DNA of 64,000 bases from NCBI GenBank assembly GCA_963971405.1, contig OZ020488.1:27981089-28045088 (forward strand), written 5' to 3'. The stretch comes from Psococerastis gibbosa (Eukaryota > Arthropoda > Insecta > Psocodea > Psocidae). The notes below the pieces were generated by a model that was not told where the DNA came from, did no database searches, and saw only the letters and a program-made list of their open reading frames with translations. Of this stretch, positions 44,404-52,999 are shown piece by piece. Made by a program: the position numbers and the translations under genes. Position 1 is the stretch's first letter, and every line of letters starts with the position of its first letter.

Positions 44404-45617
44404 TACAATAGTTGATGTACAATACCAGTTAAAGGTACATATTCATATAAGCAGTCGCTGATGAGTAGACAGTAGGCATTCATTTTATTAGGGAAATTAG
44501 TTTGGCCATGAATTTCCAAACGTATGTCAACACCACCTGTTTTAATGAGCTCATTCTGTCGCGAGCAGTCAATAATCCAAATCGGGTATGAATTTAGAAA
44601 TTCACTACGGGAAACGTTTGGGGCTGCTTCATCCTGCATGTAGTAGTGTTTCCGGAAATTGAGAAAATTTTCATACAACACAGCGACAGCCTTTTTGTTG
44701 AAGTTCGCCTGTAGCGGATGGTATGGATAGCATTCTGAGCCGAGGAATAGTTGCATTTGTTGTATAGCACATTGATCGAAGGCACTAGCGTCTTTCGTAA
44801 TATCATCCGCTCGGGCAGCTTGGAAGCCAATAATAGCAAACCGTGGTTTTTCACTTGAAGAAATCATGCGCACAGGCCAATTAATTGATGATGTTGATGA
44901 GGGAATGTTTGGATATTCATACAGTTGCCATGTTCGAAAGCCAATAGGCAACCGCACGTTTTCCCTTAGTACACTCAGCAATTCAAGACGTTGGCTATCA
45001 CTCACACTTACGAAAGGTATTTCCCACAGCACAGTAGTTAGTTTCAATGTTAAGTCTTTAGTGTTTGAAAGATCCCGCATGGCATTCAGATTGCTGCGTG
45101 ATCGCACTAACACAAGTTCTTGTTTAACGTTGAGTAGAACTCGTCGAAAATCCTCGCAAAATCCAAACAGCATTTTCAATGGCACGCAAAAATTAAAGTT
45201 CCTCTCTGTTTTATTGGCATCGGTATAAAATGAGCTGTTTGTAAGACGTTGTGCATCTTGAGCGGTGAATGATACTAACCCTTTAAGCTGAGTAGCAATA
45301 CCAGGGTTTCGCACATGATCAACAGTTATCCCATTGAGTTCATAGCGTATTTCAGAGAATAAGTGTGCCATAGCATTAGCGCTAAGCCCGTCTTCATCTT
45401 CATAAGCAATTGTTGTCACACCTTTTTCTAGCACCCCTTCAATATACAGTCGGCTTTCACATGGTAGAGTAAGTATATCTTGTTGATGGATTGGTATGCG
45501 AATTTCATCATTATTATTTAGACTACTTGATGAATAGGGTGCAATCTTATGGTATTCATAACGCGTTAAACTCTCATCCACGAGAATGGACTCCTTCACG
45601 TTTAGTATTGATGTCAT
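44403..45617 (-). CDS. Double jelly-roll-like major capsid protein (404 aa)
   Basis: By family resemblance this would be the shell protein of a virus-like particle. The N-terminus has EYHKIAPY (21-28), then DEIRIPIHQQDI (37-48) and SRLYIEGVL (55-63). The middle has LKMLFGFCEDFRRVLLNVKQ, and the last 31 residues include NKMNAYCLLISDCLYEYVPL. This pattern matches proteins annotated in many invertebrate genomes as 'double jelly roll-like'; I could not run a structure comparison. At 404 aa it is near the short end for such capsid proteins. The gene is convergent with the left polymerase. Its ATG overlaps the preceding 57-aa ORF in another frame, as in compact viral clusters. Its final 71 nt lie inside the inverted arm. 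The frame is intact, without stops. Confidence 0.72.
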   Translation of the reverse strand: MTSILNVKESILVDESLTRYEYHKIAPYSSSSLNNNDEIRIPIHQQDILTLPCESRLYIEGVLEKGVTTIAYEDEDGLSANAMAHLFSEIRYELNGITVDHVRNPGIATQLKGLVSFTAQDAQRLTNSSFYTDANKTERNFNFCVPLKMLFGFCEDFRRVLLNVKQELVLVRSRSNLNAMRDLSNTKDLTLKLTTVLWEIPFVSVSDSQRLELLSVLRENVRLPIGFRTWQLYEYPNIPSSTSSINWPVRMISSSEKPRFAIIGFQAARADDITKDASAFDQCAIQQMQLFLGSECYPYHPLQANFNKKAVAVLYENFLNFRKHYYMQDEAAPNVSRSEFLNSYPIWIIDCSRQNELIKTGGVDIRLEIHGQTNFPNKMNAYCLLISDCLYEYVPLTGIVHQLL

Positions 45618-45747
45618 CGTGGATTTTAAAACCTATTGATTGTAAATATTGCTTGTTCTCGTTAGTGAGCCGAATATAACGTGCTTGCGTGGAAGTCCGA
45701 TGTGGAATGATGTATGGTGCATACCGCTGTGCAATATATACTCTCAT
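45574..45747 (-). CDS. Small ORF overlapping the capsid gene (57 aa)
   Basis: The ATG at 45745-45747 overlaps the stop of the preceding frame as ATGA. The product has 57 residues, is basic and Tyr-rich at the start (MRVYIAQRYAPYIIPHR) and continues RLTNENKQYLQSIGFKI before a hydrophilic end. The ORF overlaps the first 44 nt of the capsid gene in another frame. The LTxxNxxYLxSxGF segment looks like a conserved peptide, and tight overlap on both sides supports a real gene. Function unknown; a minor virion or assembly protein would fit the position. Confidence 0.5.
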   Translation of the reverse strand: MRVYIAQRYAPYIIPHRTSTQARYIRLTNENKQYLQSIGFKIHDDINTKREGVHSRG

Positions 45748-45832
45748 TGTCGTTTACGTAAATGAAGACGTAAAGTAATAGTTTCTCCTCGGAAATTAAC
45801 CGTCTCGTTGTCTTGATCGACAATGTCTAACG
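45744..45832 (-). CDS. C-terminus of a third core gene, cut by the assembly gap
   Basis: The last 28 codons read LDIVDQDNETVNFRGETITL, then RLHLRKRQ and a stop that overlaps the next ATG (ATGA). The alternating residues suggest a beta-hairpin ending. Similar 'VxDQxGxxxxFxGxxIxxxLHxR' endings are, as far as I recall, found next to double jelly-roll-like genes in invertebrate elements; a minor capsid or penton role is a guess. The start is in the N-gap. Confidence 0.5.
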
Positions 45833-46032
45833 NNNNNNNNNNNNNNNNNNNNNNNNNNNNNNNNNNNNNNNNNNNNNNNNNNNNNNNNNNNNNNNNNNNN
45901 NNNNNNNNNNNNNNNNNNNNNNNNNNNNNNNNNNNNNNNNNNNNNNNNNNNNNNNNNNNNNNNNNNNNNNNNNNNNNNNNNNNNNNNNNNNNNNNNNNNN
46001 NNNNNNNNNNNNNNNNNNNNNNNNNNNNNNNN
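45833..46032. other. Assembly gap (200 N)
   Basis: Exactly 200 N, a length often used as a placeholder, so the real size is unknown. The 5' part of the core gene cluster lies within it. ORFs reported across it are artefacts. Confidence 0.95.
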
Positions 46033-46665
46033 AATTCAATGTAACCTAACTTAACATCATATTTATTTGATATAAAAAATATTTTTGTTAAAAAAGAAAT
46101 GATGAATTTAATCTAGGTAAACAGCTAACCTAACCCAATGTAACCTAATCTGGCCTATCCTAATCCAATGTAACCTAATCTAACCTATCCTAATTCAATG
46201 TAACCTAACTTAACATCATATTTATTTGATATAAAAATATTTTTGTTAAAAAAATGATGAATTTAATCTAGGTAAACAGCTAACCTAACCCAATGTAACC
46301 TAATCTGGCCTATCCTAATCCAATGTAACCTAATCTAACCTATCCTAATTCAATGTAACCTAACTTAACATTATATTTATTTGATATAAAAAATATTTTT
46401 GTTAAAAAAGAAATGATGAATTTAATCTAGGTAAACAGCTAACCTAACCCAATGTAACCTAATCTGGCCTATCCTAATCCAATGTAACCTAATCTAACCT
46501 ATCCTAATTCAATGTAACCTAACTTAACATTATATTTATTTGATATAAAAAATATTTTTGTTAAAAAAGAAATGATGAATTTAATCTAGGTAAACAGCTA
46601 ACCTAACCCAATGTAACCTAATCTGGCCTATCCTAATCCAATGTAACCTACCCTAACTTGATATA
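46033..46665. repeat. CCTAA-rich 159-bp satellite
   Basis: About four units of 155-159 bp; ACAGCTAACCTAACCC starts at 46121, 46276, 46435 and 46594. Each unit has a track of degenerate CCTAA/CCTAT pentamers (AATGTAACCTAATCTAACC) and an AT-rich half (ATTTATTTGATATAAAAA). CCTAA is the complement of the arthropod telomere repeat TTAGG, but here it is interrupted and part of a longer unit. Confidence 0.8.
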
Positions 46666-47007
46666 AAAATTTAACCTAGCCTAATATTATAACTTAACCT
46701 GTCCTAGCCCAATGTAACTAAATCTAACATAGAAAACACGACTGCCTGGTATATTGCACACCTATTGTGAGAAACTGAGACTTAGTTGGGATTATTGAAA
46801 ATTCATTTTTATAAACACGGCTGGTGGGTATATTGAACACCTATTGTGGGATTAATACATTTCTTTTAAGATGCTGAGTGCACTTATTATATCGGCGTAC
46901 CTGAATTAATAGCGATGTGTCATAATCTTAATGCGAGGGGGACTGAAATGGCCACCGACCTTATGCACTCCAATATATAAAGGGTTGTCTGCATGGCAAA
47001 TAAAGGG
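46666..47007. other. Unique core segment between satellite and right arm
   Basis: Degenerate CCTAA words continue to about 46730. TATTGCACACCTATTGTG and TATTGAACACCTATTGTG recur 84 bp apart. A TATATAAA box (46974-46981) points to the right, but no ORF follows on that strand. No gene is recognised. Confidence 0.4.
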
Positions 47008-47078
47008 ACTGTCTACTCATCAGCGACTGCTTATATGAATATGTACCTTTAACTGGTATTGTACATCAACTATTGTAA
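47008..47078 (+). pseudogene. Orphan 3' end of the capsid-like gene at the right-arm junction
   Basis: The last 23 codons and stop of the capsid-like gene (CLLISDCLYEYVPLTGIVHQ and onward) are present on the plus strand, identical to 44403-44473. Upstream the sequence switches to unrelated DNA, with an in-frame TAA two codons before the shared part. The arm's inner boundary therefore cuts through a coding sequence. Confidence 0.85.
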
Positions 47079-47355
47079 ATGAATGTAAACCATTTTATGA
47101 TATATAAATTTTATAATACACATATTTTAAAAGAAATCAATGTCTTTTCATACAATCACTTAAAACAAGCTTTTAAGCCTAAGACTTATCTATAATACAA
47201 TAATGACCATGAGCTAAACGAATGTAAACCATTTTATGATATACAAATTTTATAATACACATATTTTAAAAGAAATCAATGTCTTTACATACAATCACTT
47301 AAAACAAACTTTTAAACCTAAGACATATCTATAATGCGATAATGACCATGAGCTA
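47078..47355. repeat. 139-bp tandem duplication, right-arm copy
   Basis: Inverted copy of 44126-44403, with the same scattered differences between its two units. Confidence 0.8.
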
Positions 47356-50300
47356 AACTATCAATTCCATTACGACACACATACCGTTTATCATCATAAG
47401 GACTAAGAGTGACTTTTTGCTGTTTAATTGTAAAAAGCTTATGATCTCTACTTTGAATACGGAACATTGGTTTACGTGAGTCTTTTGCTATGCAAGGCTT
47501 AAATAAGGTATTGTAATAGTCTTGATGGTTAATATGATGTTTAAGGGTTGAACGAACTATACCTTTGCCCACTTTCTTCTCCTTTCCCTCCTCTAAAAGG
47601 GAATACAATTTTGGGCGTAAAGCAACACATTGTAAAATGTGAGATTGAGCATTTTCATCTTTGAACGTTCCCACTTTCTTTTTATTTTCAATATTGTATA
47701 AGAGATGGTTCGGAGGATATACTGAGTTATCAAATAAATGGGGATATGGTTTTAAATCAGTGTACAAATCATCACTCTCAACCTCATAAACGAGCGAATC
47801 TGTATCTGTTAAAATCAGTGCAGCTTTATCACCATACATTTGTTTTACAAAGTTATAATGAAATTCATACATAACTACCTTGGATAGTTCGAGAACGGTT
47901 AGGCCAATAAATATTGGCTTGTTTAGCAAAATATTAGTTTTTTTTGACCGGACTGCTATTAAATCGTTTGAAAAAATCTTAAAATCTTTAAATGCAGGGG
48001 ATGAGATAAGTTTACGAGCTCGTTTGGCAGTGTTAACTAACTCTAATTTTGCGTGATTTCTAACATTCTCCATTGTCTTCCCATACATACTATTAATTTT
48101 CAATTTATAAAAATCCTTCTCGAAATCATTACAAGCTAATTTCCGTTTTTCTGTGTTAAAATCGATAAAGGGTCGCATCCAAGCGCTTTGCTTAAAAGCT
48201 AAAATTTTATGTATACATTTTAATTTTAATCCCAATTCTAAACATTGCTTCAAATTTCGATAATGTATTATATAGTTGTGTTTATCGTTTAAGTTGGGAA
48301 TAAGCTTTGAGATGTTGGATGTTAAAGATATATCATTTTCAGCGAGAAATTCCTTACAATAGGGGGAAATCATGTCTGATGTTACAACACAATGTTCAGC
48401 TGCTAGTGGGTATTCATTATGTAAATCATGTAATTTTTGTGGATATTCCATGTCCACCTGTAATATGAACCCATCATCGCCCTCATCAGGTGCGAGCATT
48501 ACATTAAAGTTTTTGATTTCTTCCTCCTCCATCCAGCGAAACCCACTAATAGGTAAAAATTGACGCATCGCATGTCCGTATAAGTTAGTGCAATCCCAAT
48601 ATACTATAAATTTGGATGGCTTATTTGAGTCAAATTTTTTTAAGTATTTATTGTTGCTTTCCGCAAATCTTTTTGAAATCATACTTATACCCCCGCGAAT
48701 CCCAGCCTCACAAAACAAATACATATCAGGTTCGCTCAATAGCTCAAGTTCTACTCCTGTCATTTTCAGACAGCTCTGAAGAGCTAGCCCTGGTGCTGTG
48801 TACATGTGACAAATTTCGAGGTTATCGTTTTCAAAACATAAGGCTCTAAAGGCTTCAAAAACATCGCAAAGGAGAAGGGTGTCTGTTAATACATACAAGT
48901 CTTGGTATTCTCCTAAATTCTTTATACTAAAAGCATTCCACACCTTTTGAGCATGTTCATATTTTTCTTGTGAAATCCCCTCTTGAGTTAATTGACTAAA
49001 AAATGCATCAATTGGAGGTAAGTGTTCCTCATTAAATTTTGATTCGTGCGTTATATATTCATAGGGGAAGACACCCTTCCTCAACATCAAGTCTAATTTT
49101 TCACCCACAAAACATGTTTTCATAATTTTAAATTTATTTTTATCCGCATCAACAAGATTTTTAACTAATGAATCTAAAGAGGAGGCCATAAATTGATAAG
49201 TGTCTAAAAAGCGTAACTCTCCAATACTAAAGGCTATATATTCCTCCATAGTTTTAGCTATACAAGTAATTTTCATATTTTTTAGTTTCCCAACCCCTTC
49301 CATGATAAGATGACCATCATAACGTTTTAAGTTATGCATAAAAACGGGGATATGTTTTGGAGTTCGAAAATTGCTCATATTACAAACATTATGTAATGCT
49401 TGTCTATATTTTCCCGTTATATGACAGTGGTCTATTACACGATCATTTCCTAGTGGTTTTTGACAAACATTACAAATGACAGAGTTTTTAAAATTTTCTC
49501 TATCCTTATCAGTCATAATTACTGCTTTAATATTTTTATAAATGTTTAAAATTTCATCCTTAACATTTAATAACGATTTCAAAAACACATCAACAGCATT
49601 GGCTCCCCTGTAAACTACCGGTTCTTTAAACTTATTCCCATTGATATCTACAACAACATAACAAAACCCTGATGGTATATGTGCAGATAATTTTTCAGTG
49701 TTACAAATAGTCCCTTCAACGGGACTGAGAATGCTCTCGAAATCGGCATATATTCTATATGCTACAGGGATCATATATTGTGCCTTATCAAATTTCATAG
49801 TGCTTTTCTCCTTAATTGGAAATGTGGTTTTTTGAGGATCATGTCTTGAGCAGAGTGGCTTATGTTCATGTAAGCGTTCAGCACTACTAAAGGCGTGTAT
49901 GCACCAACGACAATAAAACTTTTGTTCCTTATGTTTAGTGATTGAGAAATTAAGTTTGTTGAAATTTTTAATAAGACAATAATGTGAATTTTCGTCTTCC
50001 GTTATGTAAAGCAGATCCACCTGCTTATTATAATGGTGACTTTGTGATAAATATAATGGGTACAGTCTGTGATCATAACCAAACACATTTACTCCAATAT
50101 TATTATTTTTTTCAAATTTTGAAATGACTTGCAAAGATACTGGGTAAGTTATACCACTCATATCTAACTCTTTTTCATACTTTTTATAATTATAAACCCG
50201 CTGAGCATCCCGACTTACTGGATGTAAGTATGCTAAAATTGACCATATAAAACATTTGAGATCGTCATTTTTAATATTGATTACTGCTTTAGTGTTATAG

Positions 50301-51298
50301 ATTTTTTTGGGTAAAGGGATGTAACTACTACCACTGCATGGATTATATTCAGCAATAAAAATAACAAAACGTTTTAAAGATTTCAACACCCACCCGCTTC
50401 CCATTGCTTGAAATTTATCTATTTTTACTAAAATTTGTTCAATCATTTGTTGATATTTTATTGTGGAGTCATCAGTGAGGAAAAGTTGTTCGTTTTTAGC
50501 ATGAAACCATGCTTCAGTATAGTTTTTATTATTGTCGGGTCCGCGTTCAAATTTAATGTGTAAGGCTACATACCATTTAATTGCATTAAAAAGTTTAATG
50601 TTTTCAGTTGTAATAGAATCAACCTCACCTTCCATATTATTTAAATATACAACGGGATCATGTATGGTTATGTTTTTATAATTGTATTGTTTTACTACAC
50701 CATCTAGAGCTATAGATGTTTTGCATAAAAAGTTCTCCTCGTTGGATAGTGCTCCCCCGCTCATAATTGTGCAATTATTCTTATGATTAGTAAAATCTTC
50801 CCTCATAAACAATTTCTTGCAATTCAAACAATTAATAATATGTATGCTTAATATGTGGACTTTCAAACTATACTTCCGAGCAAAAGGGACCGAACAGAAT
50901 TCACAAATATATTTACACTCAAGGGTTTTAACAGATACAGGATTCTCATACTTACACGAAAAGATAGATGAACATTCTTTACACAGAACTGTAAGTGGAC
51001 TGGAGTTGTTGATTTTGCCCCCGCATGCCTTGCAGTCCTCTCCATTCCCAGCAGATGTCAGTTTTGGGGTGATTTGTTCAGTTTCCTTCCCGCGATTAGC
51101 TGATGTATGCCGCTGCAATATATGATGAGATAGGTCCTCTCTGCATGTGAATGTAGCTTTACATTTTTTGCACGGTATAATACTAACTCCATGTTTGTTT
51201 ATAGCATGCCTTTTCAAATGACAATTTAGTGTGAAACTCACAGCACATATTCTACACACATATTCCCTCGCGTTCAGTTTCCTTTTCTTCGATTCCAT
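47318..51298 (-). CDS. Protein-primed-type family B DNA polymerase, right copy (1326 aa)
   Basis: The translation is identical to the left-arm copy, with the same zinc fingers, exonuclease DFE, motif A DCTNLYG, motif B KINSMYG and motif C DTD. Shadow ORFs in other frames are also identical between arms, so the DNA itself matches, including silent sites. Two intact, indistinguishable copies imply a very recent duplication, ongoing homogenisation between arms, or an assembly effect. The same shared leader (51299-51396) and GACCACCCAC motif (51402-51411) lie upstream. It is divergent in orientation from the left copy, with both genes reading toward the core. Confidence 0.92.
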   Translation of the reverse strand: MESKKRKLNAREYVCRICAVSFTLNCHLKRHAINKHGVSIIPCKKCKATFTCREDLSHHILQRHTSANRGKETEQITPKLTSAGNGEDCKACGGKINNSSPLTVLCKECSSIFSCKYENPVSVKTLECKYICEFCSVPFARKYSLKVHILSIHIINCLNCKKLFMREDFTNHKNNCTIMSGGALSNEENFLCKTSIALDGVVKQYNYKNITIHDPVVYLNNMEGEVDSITTENIKLFNAIKWYVALHIKFERGPDNNKNYTEAWFHAKNEQLFLTDDSTIKYQQMIEQILVKIDKFQAMGSGWVLKSLKRFVIFIAEYNPCSGSSYIPLPKKIYNTKAVINIKNDDLKCFIWSILAYLHPVSRDAQRVYNYKKYEKELDMSGITYPVSLQVISKFEKNNNIGVNVFGYDHRLYPLYLSQSHHYNKQVDLLYITEDENSHYCLIKNFNKLNFSITKHKEQKFYCRWCIHAFSSAERLHEHKPLCSRHDPQKTTFPIKEKSTMKFDKAQYMIPVAYRIYADFESILSPVEGTICNTEKLSAHIPSGFCYVVVDINGNKFKEPVVYRGANAVDVFLKSLLNVKDEILNIYKNIKAVIMTDKDRENFKNSVICNVCQKPLGNDRVIDHCHITGKYRQALHNVCNMSNFRTPKHIPVFMHNLKRYDGHLIMEGVGKLKNMKITCIAKTMEEYIAFSIGELRFLDTYQFMASSLDSLVKNLVDADKNKFKIMKTCFVGEKLDLMLRKGVFPYEYITHESKFNEEHLPPIDAFFSQLTQEGISQEKYEHAQKVWNAFSIKNLGEYQDLYVLTDTLLLCDVFEAFRALCFENDNLEICHMYTAPGLALQSCLKMTGVELELLSEPDMYLFCEAGIRGGISMISKRFAESNNKYLKKFDSNKPSKFIVYWDCTNLYGHAMRQFLPISGFRWMEEEEIKNFNVMLAPDEGDDGFILQVDMEYPQKLHDLHNEYPLAAEHCVVTSDMISPYCKEFLAENDISLTSNISKLIPNLNDKHNYIIHYRNLKQCLELGLKLKCIHKILAFKQSAWMRPFIDFNTEKRKLACNDFEKDFYKLKINSMYGKTMENVRNHAKLELVNTAKRARKLISSPAFKDFKIFSNDLIAVRSKKTNILLNKPIFIGLTVLELSKVVMYEFHYNFVKQMYGDKAALILTDTDSLVYEVESDDLYTDLKPYPHLFDNSVYPPNHLLYNIENKKKVGTFKDENAQSHILQCVALRPKLYSLLEEGKEKKVGKGIVRSTLKHHINHQDYYNTLFKPCIAKDSRKPMFRIQSRDHKLFTIKQQKVTLSPYDDKRYVCRNGIDSLAHGHYRIIDMS

Positions 51299-51396
51299 GC
51301 TGTACGATTACACAAATTCACTACAATGAAGTGGTACTACGCGAATGAAGGTTCGGTTTCAACTAAGCTCCTCAACCCAAGGCGATGCCTTTTGTA
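51299..51396 (-). promoter_or_regulatory. Shared leader before the right polymerase
   Basis: Inverted copy of 40085-40182. It immediately precedes the ATG on the minus strand. Confidence 0.6.
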
Positions 51397-52173
51397 GCGA
51401 CGACCACCCACTAAGGATAGATGGTAAGGGTACAGGGATAGATTGTCCATCACGAAGCGGATAATATGTTGTTAAGACACCATTCATTTTCTAACGATCG
51501 ATTGCAACTAATGCAAAAACAAAAATCACTTTAGCTTACAATGGACTGTCAGCGAGGGGTAGACTTATCAATGGCTTGTTTGTTTGAGCCATAAGACGGC
51601 TGTACAGAGTTATATGCACCTGGTGATTCACAACAGGTTTGAACCTGCACCCTGTTATTTGTTTACCAAATCAATACTTCCCTTCAACCTAAGTGTTGGA
51701 TAGATTTACGAAAACAAAAATCACTTTAGCTTACAATGGACTGTCCGCGAGGGGTAGATTTATTAATGGCTTGTTTGTTTGAACCATTAGACGGCTGTAC
51801 AGAGTTATATGCACCTGGTGATTCACAACAGGTTTGAACCTGCACACGGTTAACTATTTACCAAATCAATACTTCCCATAAACCTATGCTTCGGATAGAT
51901 TTATTAAAATTAGCTAATGTACTCGTTTAATTATTTGATTTACATCATTTCATAGTCTATGATTATAATAACCCTTCACCGTTCAAGTACTCGATTATGA
52001 CTGAAGCAATAGCTTGTTTCTTTCAAACATTAGTTTTTAATACTCATCATCATCTAACTGTAAGCTTAAAACTAGTTATGAAATTAATAAAACAAGAACA
52101 AAAATATATATAGAAATTATTCATATATTTACATTATTTCTGTAGTTTACAATAATAATACATCATGAAATAT
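51397..52173. repeat. Right-arm spacer with 195-bp tandem pair
   Basis: Mirror of 39308-40084. The tandem pair is at 51514-51895, with GGTTTGAACCTGCAC as the inverse of the B-box-like motif. Confidence 0.5.
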
Positions 52174-52479
52174 TCATTCTATGATCTGTAGGTTGACACT
52201 ATTTTTTCCCCGATGGCTTGAAACGATAAGATACATCTCAGCTCCTGGAGTAACTTCACTTTGTTGAAAGGCTGGCAGATATTGTTGAGGCACAAAACAT
52301 TCCACGACTTCTTTTTCCAATCCTCGCAGTATGACTTTTACAGCTGGTCCATATTCTGTTTTTTCGATTTGCACTATTTTCAATATTAGGTATTTAACTC
52401 CAATCACTAGTTTTCGCATTGGTATGGTAGGCCCGGCTACTTGGTTGATGGCATTAACTTTATTGAATAGAGATGTCAT
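52174..52479 (-). CDS. Small conserved element protein, right copy (101 aa)
   Basis: Residue-for-residue copy of the product of 39002-39307, with the same leader upstream (52480-52582). It is the outermost gene of the right arm and reads toward the core. Function unknown. The description given for the left copy applies, including the tentative OB-fold suggestion. Confidence 0.65.
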   Translation of the reverse strand: MTSLFNKVNAINQVAGPTIPMRKLVIGVKYLILKIVQIEKTEYGPAVKVILRGLEKEVVECFVPQQYLPAFQQSEVTPGAEMYLIVSSHRGKNSVNLQIIE

Positions 52480-52582
52480 GTTGTAAGATTATACAATTTT
52501 ACTTATAAAGTGGTATTACTTGAGTCTTGAATGAAGGTTTGGCTTCAACTAAGCTCCTCAACCCAAGGCGATGCCTTTTGTA
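52480..52582 (-). promoter_or_regulatory. Shared leader before the right 101-aa gene
   Basis: Inverted copy of 38899-39001. Confidence 0.6.
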
Positions 52583-52643
52583 ACGACACATTTGGAACAT
52601 TCTAGATGTACGCTGTACGGGGAGGGGGGGGGGGTGCGTCATA

Positions 52644-52742
52644 GACCACCCACCTGGTACAGAGATAGATAGACAACGGGATAAGCACGGCGGGGTACAA
52701 AGACCACCCACGAAGAAGAAAGAAGAAGAAATGTTTTAATTC

Positions 52743-52783
<41 letters not shown>

Positions 52784-52903
52784 GTATCTCACAAATTAGT
52801 AATTATAAAAATAAAAATAAAAACAATCATAGTGCCATAGAAAGACCACCCACGGGTCTCGACGGGGGGGGGGGGATAAGCGCCAGAACCTCAGACCACC
52901 CAC
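52644..52903 (-). promoter_or_regulatory. Iterated GTGGGTGGTC motif array, right
   Basis: GACCACCCAC occurs at 52644, 52702, 52844 and 52894, with another at 51402 near the polymerase leader. One fewer than on the left because a single 82-bp terminal unit is present. Confidence 0.5.
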
Positions 52904-52982
52904 GAGGGGTAGCATGACGGGGGGTGGGGTAGATGGGGTAGCTCGACGGGGGGTGGGGTAAGCGCCAGAAACCCCCTTTCTA
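52854..52982. repeat. Terminal 82-bp unit, right end
   Basis: One full unit plus the partial unit with 12 G, ending in CCCCCTTTCTA. It is the inverse of the left terminus, which has two full units. Ten more bp (TACTACTAAT) match the left outer end with three mismatches in 18. Confidence 0.8.
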
Positions 52983-52992
52983 TACTACTAAT

Positions 52993-52999
52993 ATACAAT
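52993..52999. repeat. Right direct repeat (ATACAAT), putative TSD
   Basis: Matches 38394-38400 exactly and directly follows the right end of the element. Confidence 0.5.

Larger units (their letters stand above)
38401..52992. mobile_element. Polinton-like/virus-like element with ~6-kb inverted arms
   Basis: Left arm 38401-44473 and right arm 47008-52992 are inverted copies. Every arm ORF maps exactly with coordinates summing to 91481, and the encoded proteins are identical. Visible differences are the number of 82-bp terminal units (two left, one right), two homopolymer lengths, and three mismatches in the outermost 18 bp (ATAAGTAGAG.. against ATTAGTAGTA..). Each arm carries a 101-aa gene and a protein-primed-type DNA polymerase. 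The unique core has a capsid-like gene cluster, a 200-N gap and a satellite. Polymerase plus double jelly-roll-like capsid is the signature of the Polinton/adintovirus/polinton-like-virus group; placement inside that group is open. No integrase is visible. True length depends on the gap. Confidence 0.75.

Noticed and set aside
45823-46044. ORFs across the N-gap on both strands
   Set aside because: They consist of undetermined bases.
46033-46665. True telomere array
   Set aside because: CCTAA words are interrupted and embedded in a 159-bp unit with AT-rich halves, unlike a pure telomeric repeat.
48372-48849. ORFs antisense to the polymerase (and mirror ones at 42632-43109)
   Set aside because: Shadows of the polymerase reading frame, repeated only because the arms are identical.
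38401-52992. Two independent insertions in opposite orientation
   Set aside because: Only the two outermost ends show a matching direct repeat, and the inner ends stop within a gene. Not fully excluded; an assembly effect also remains possible.
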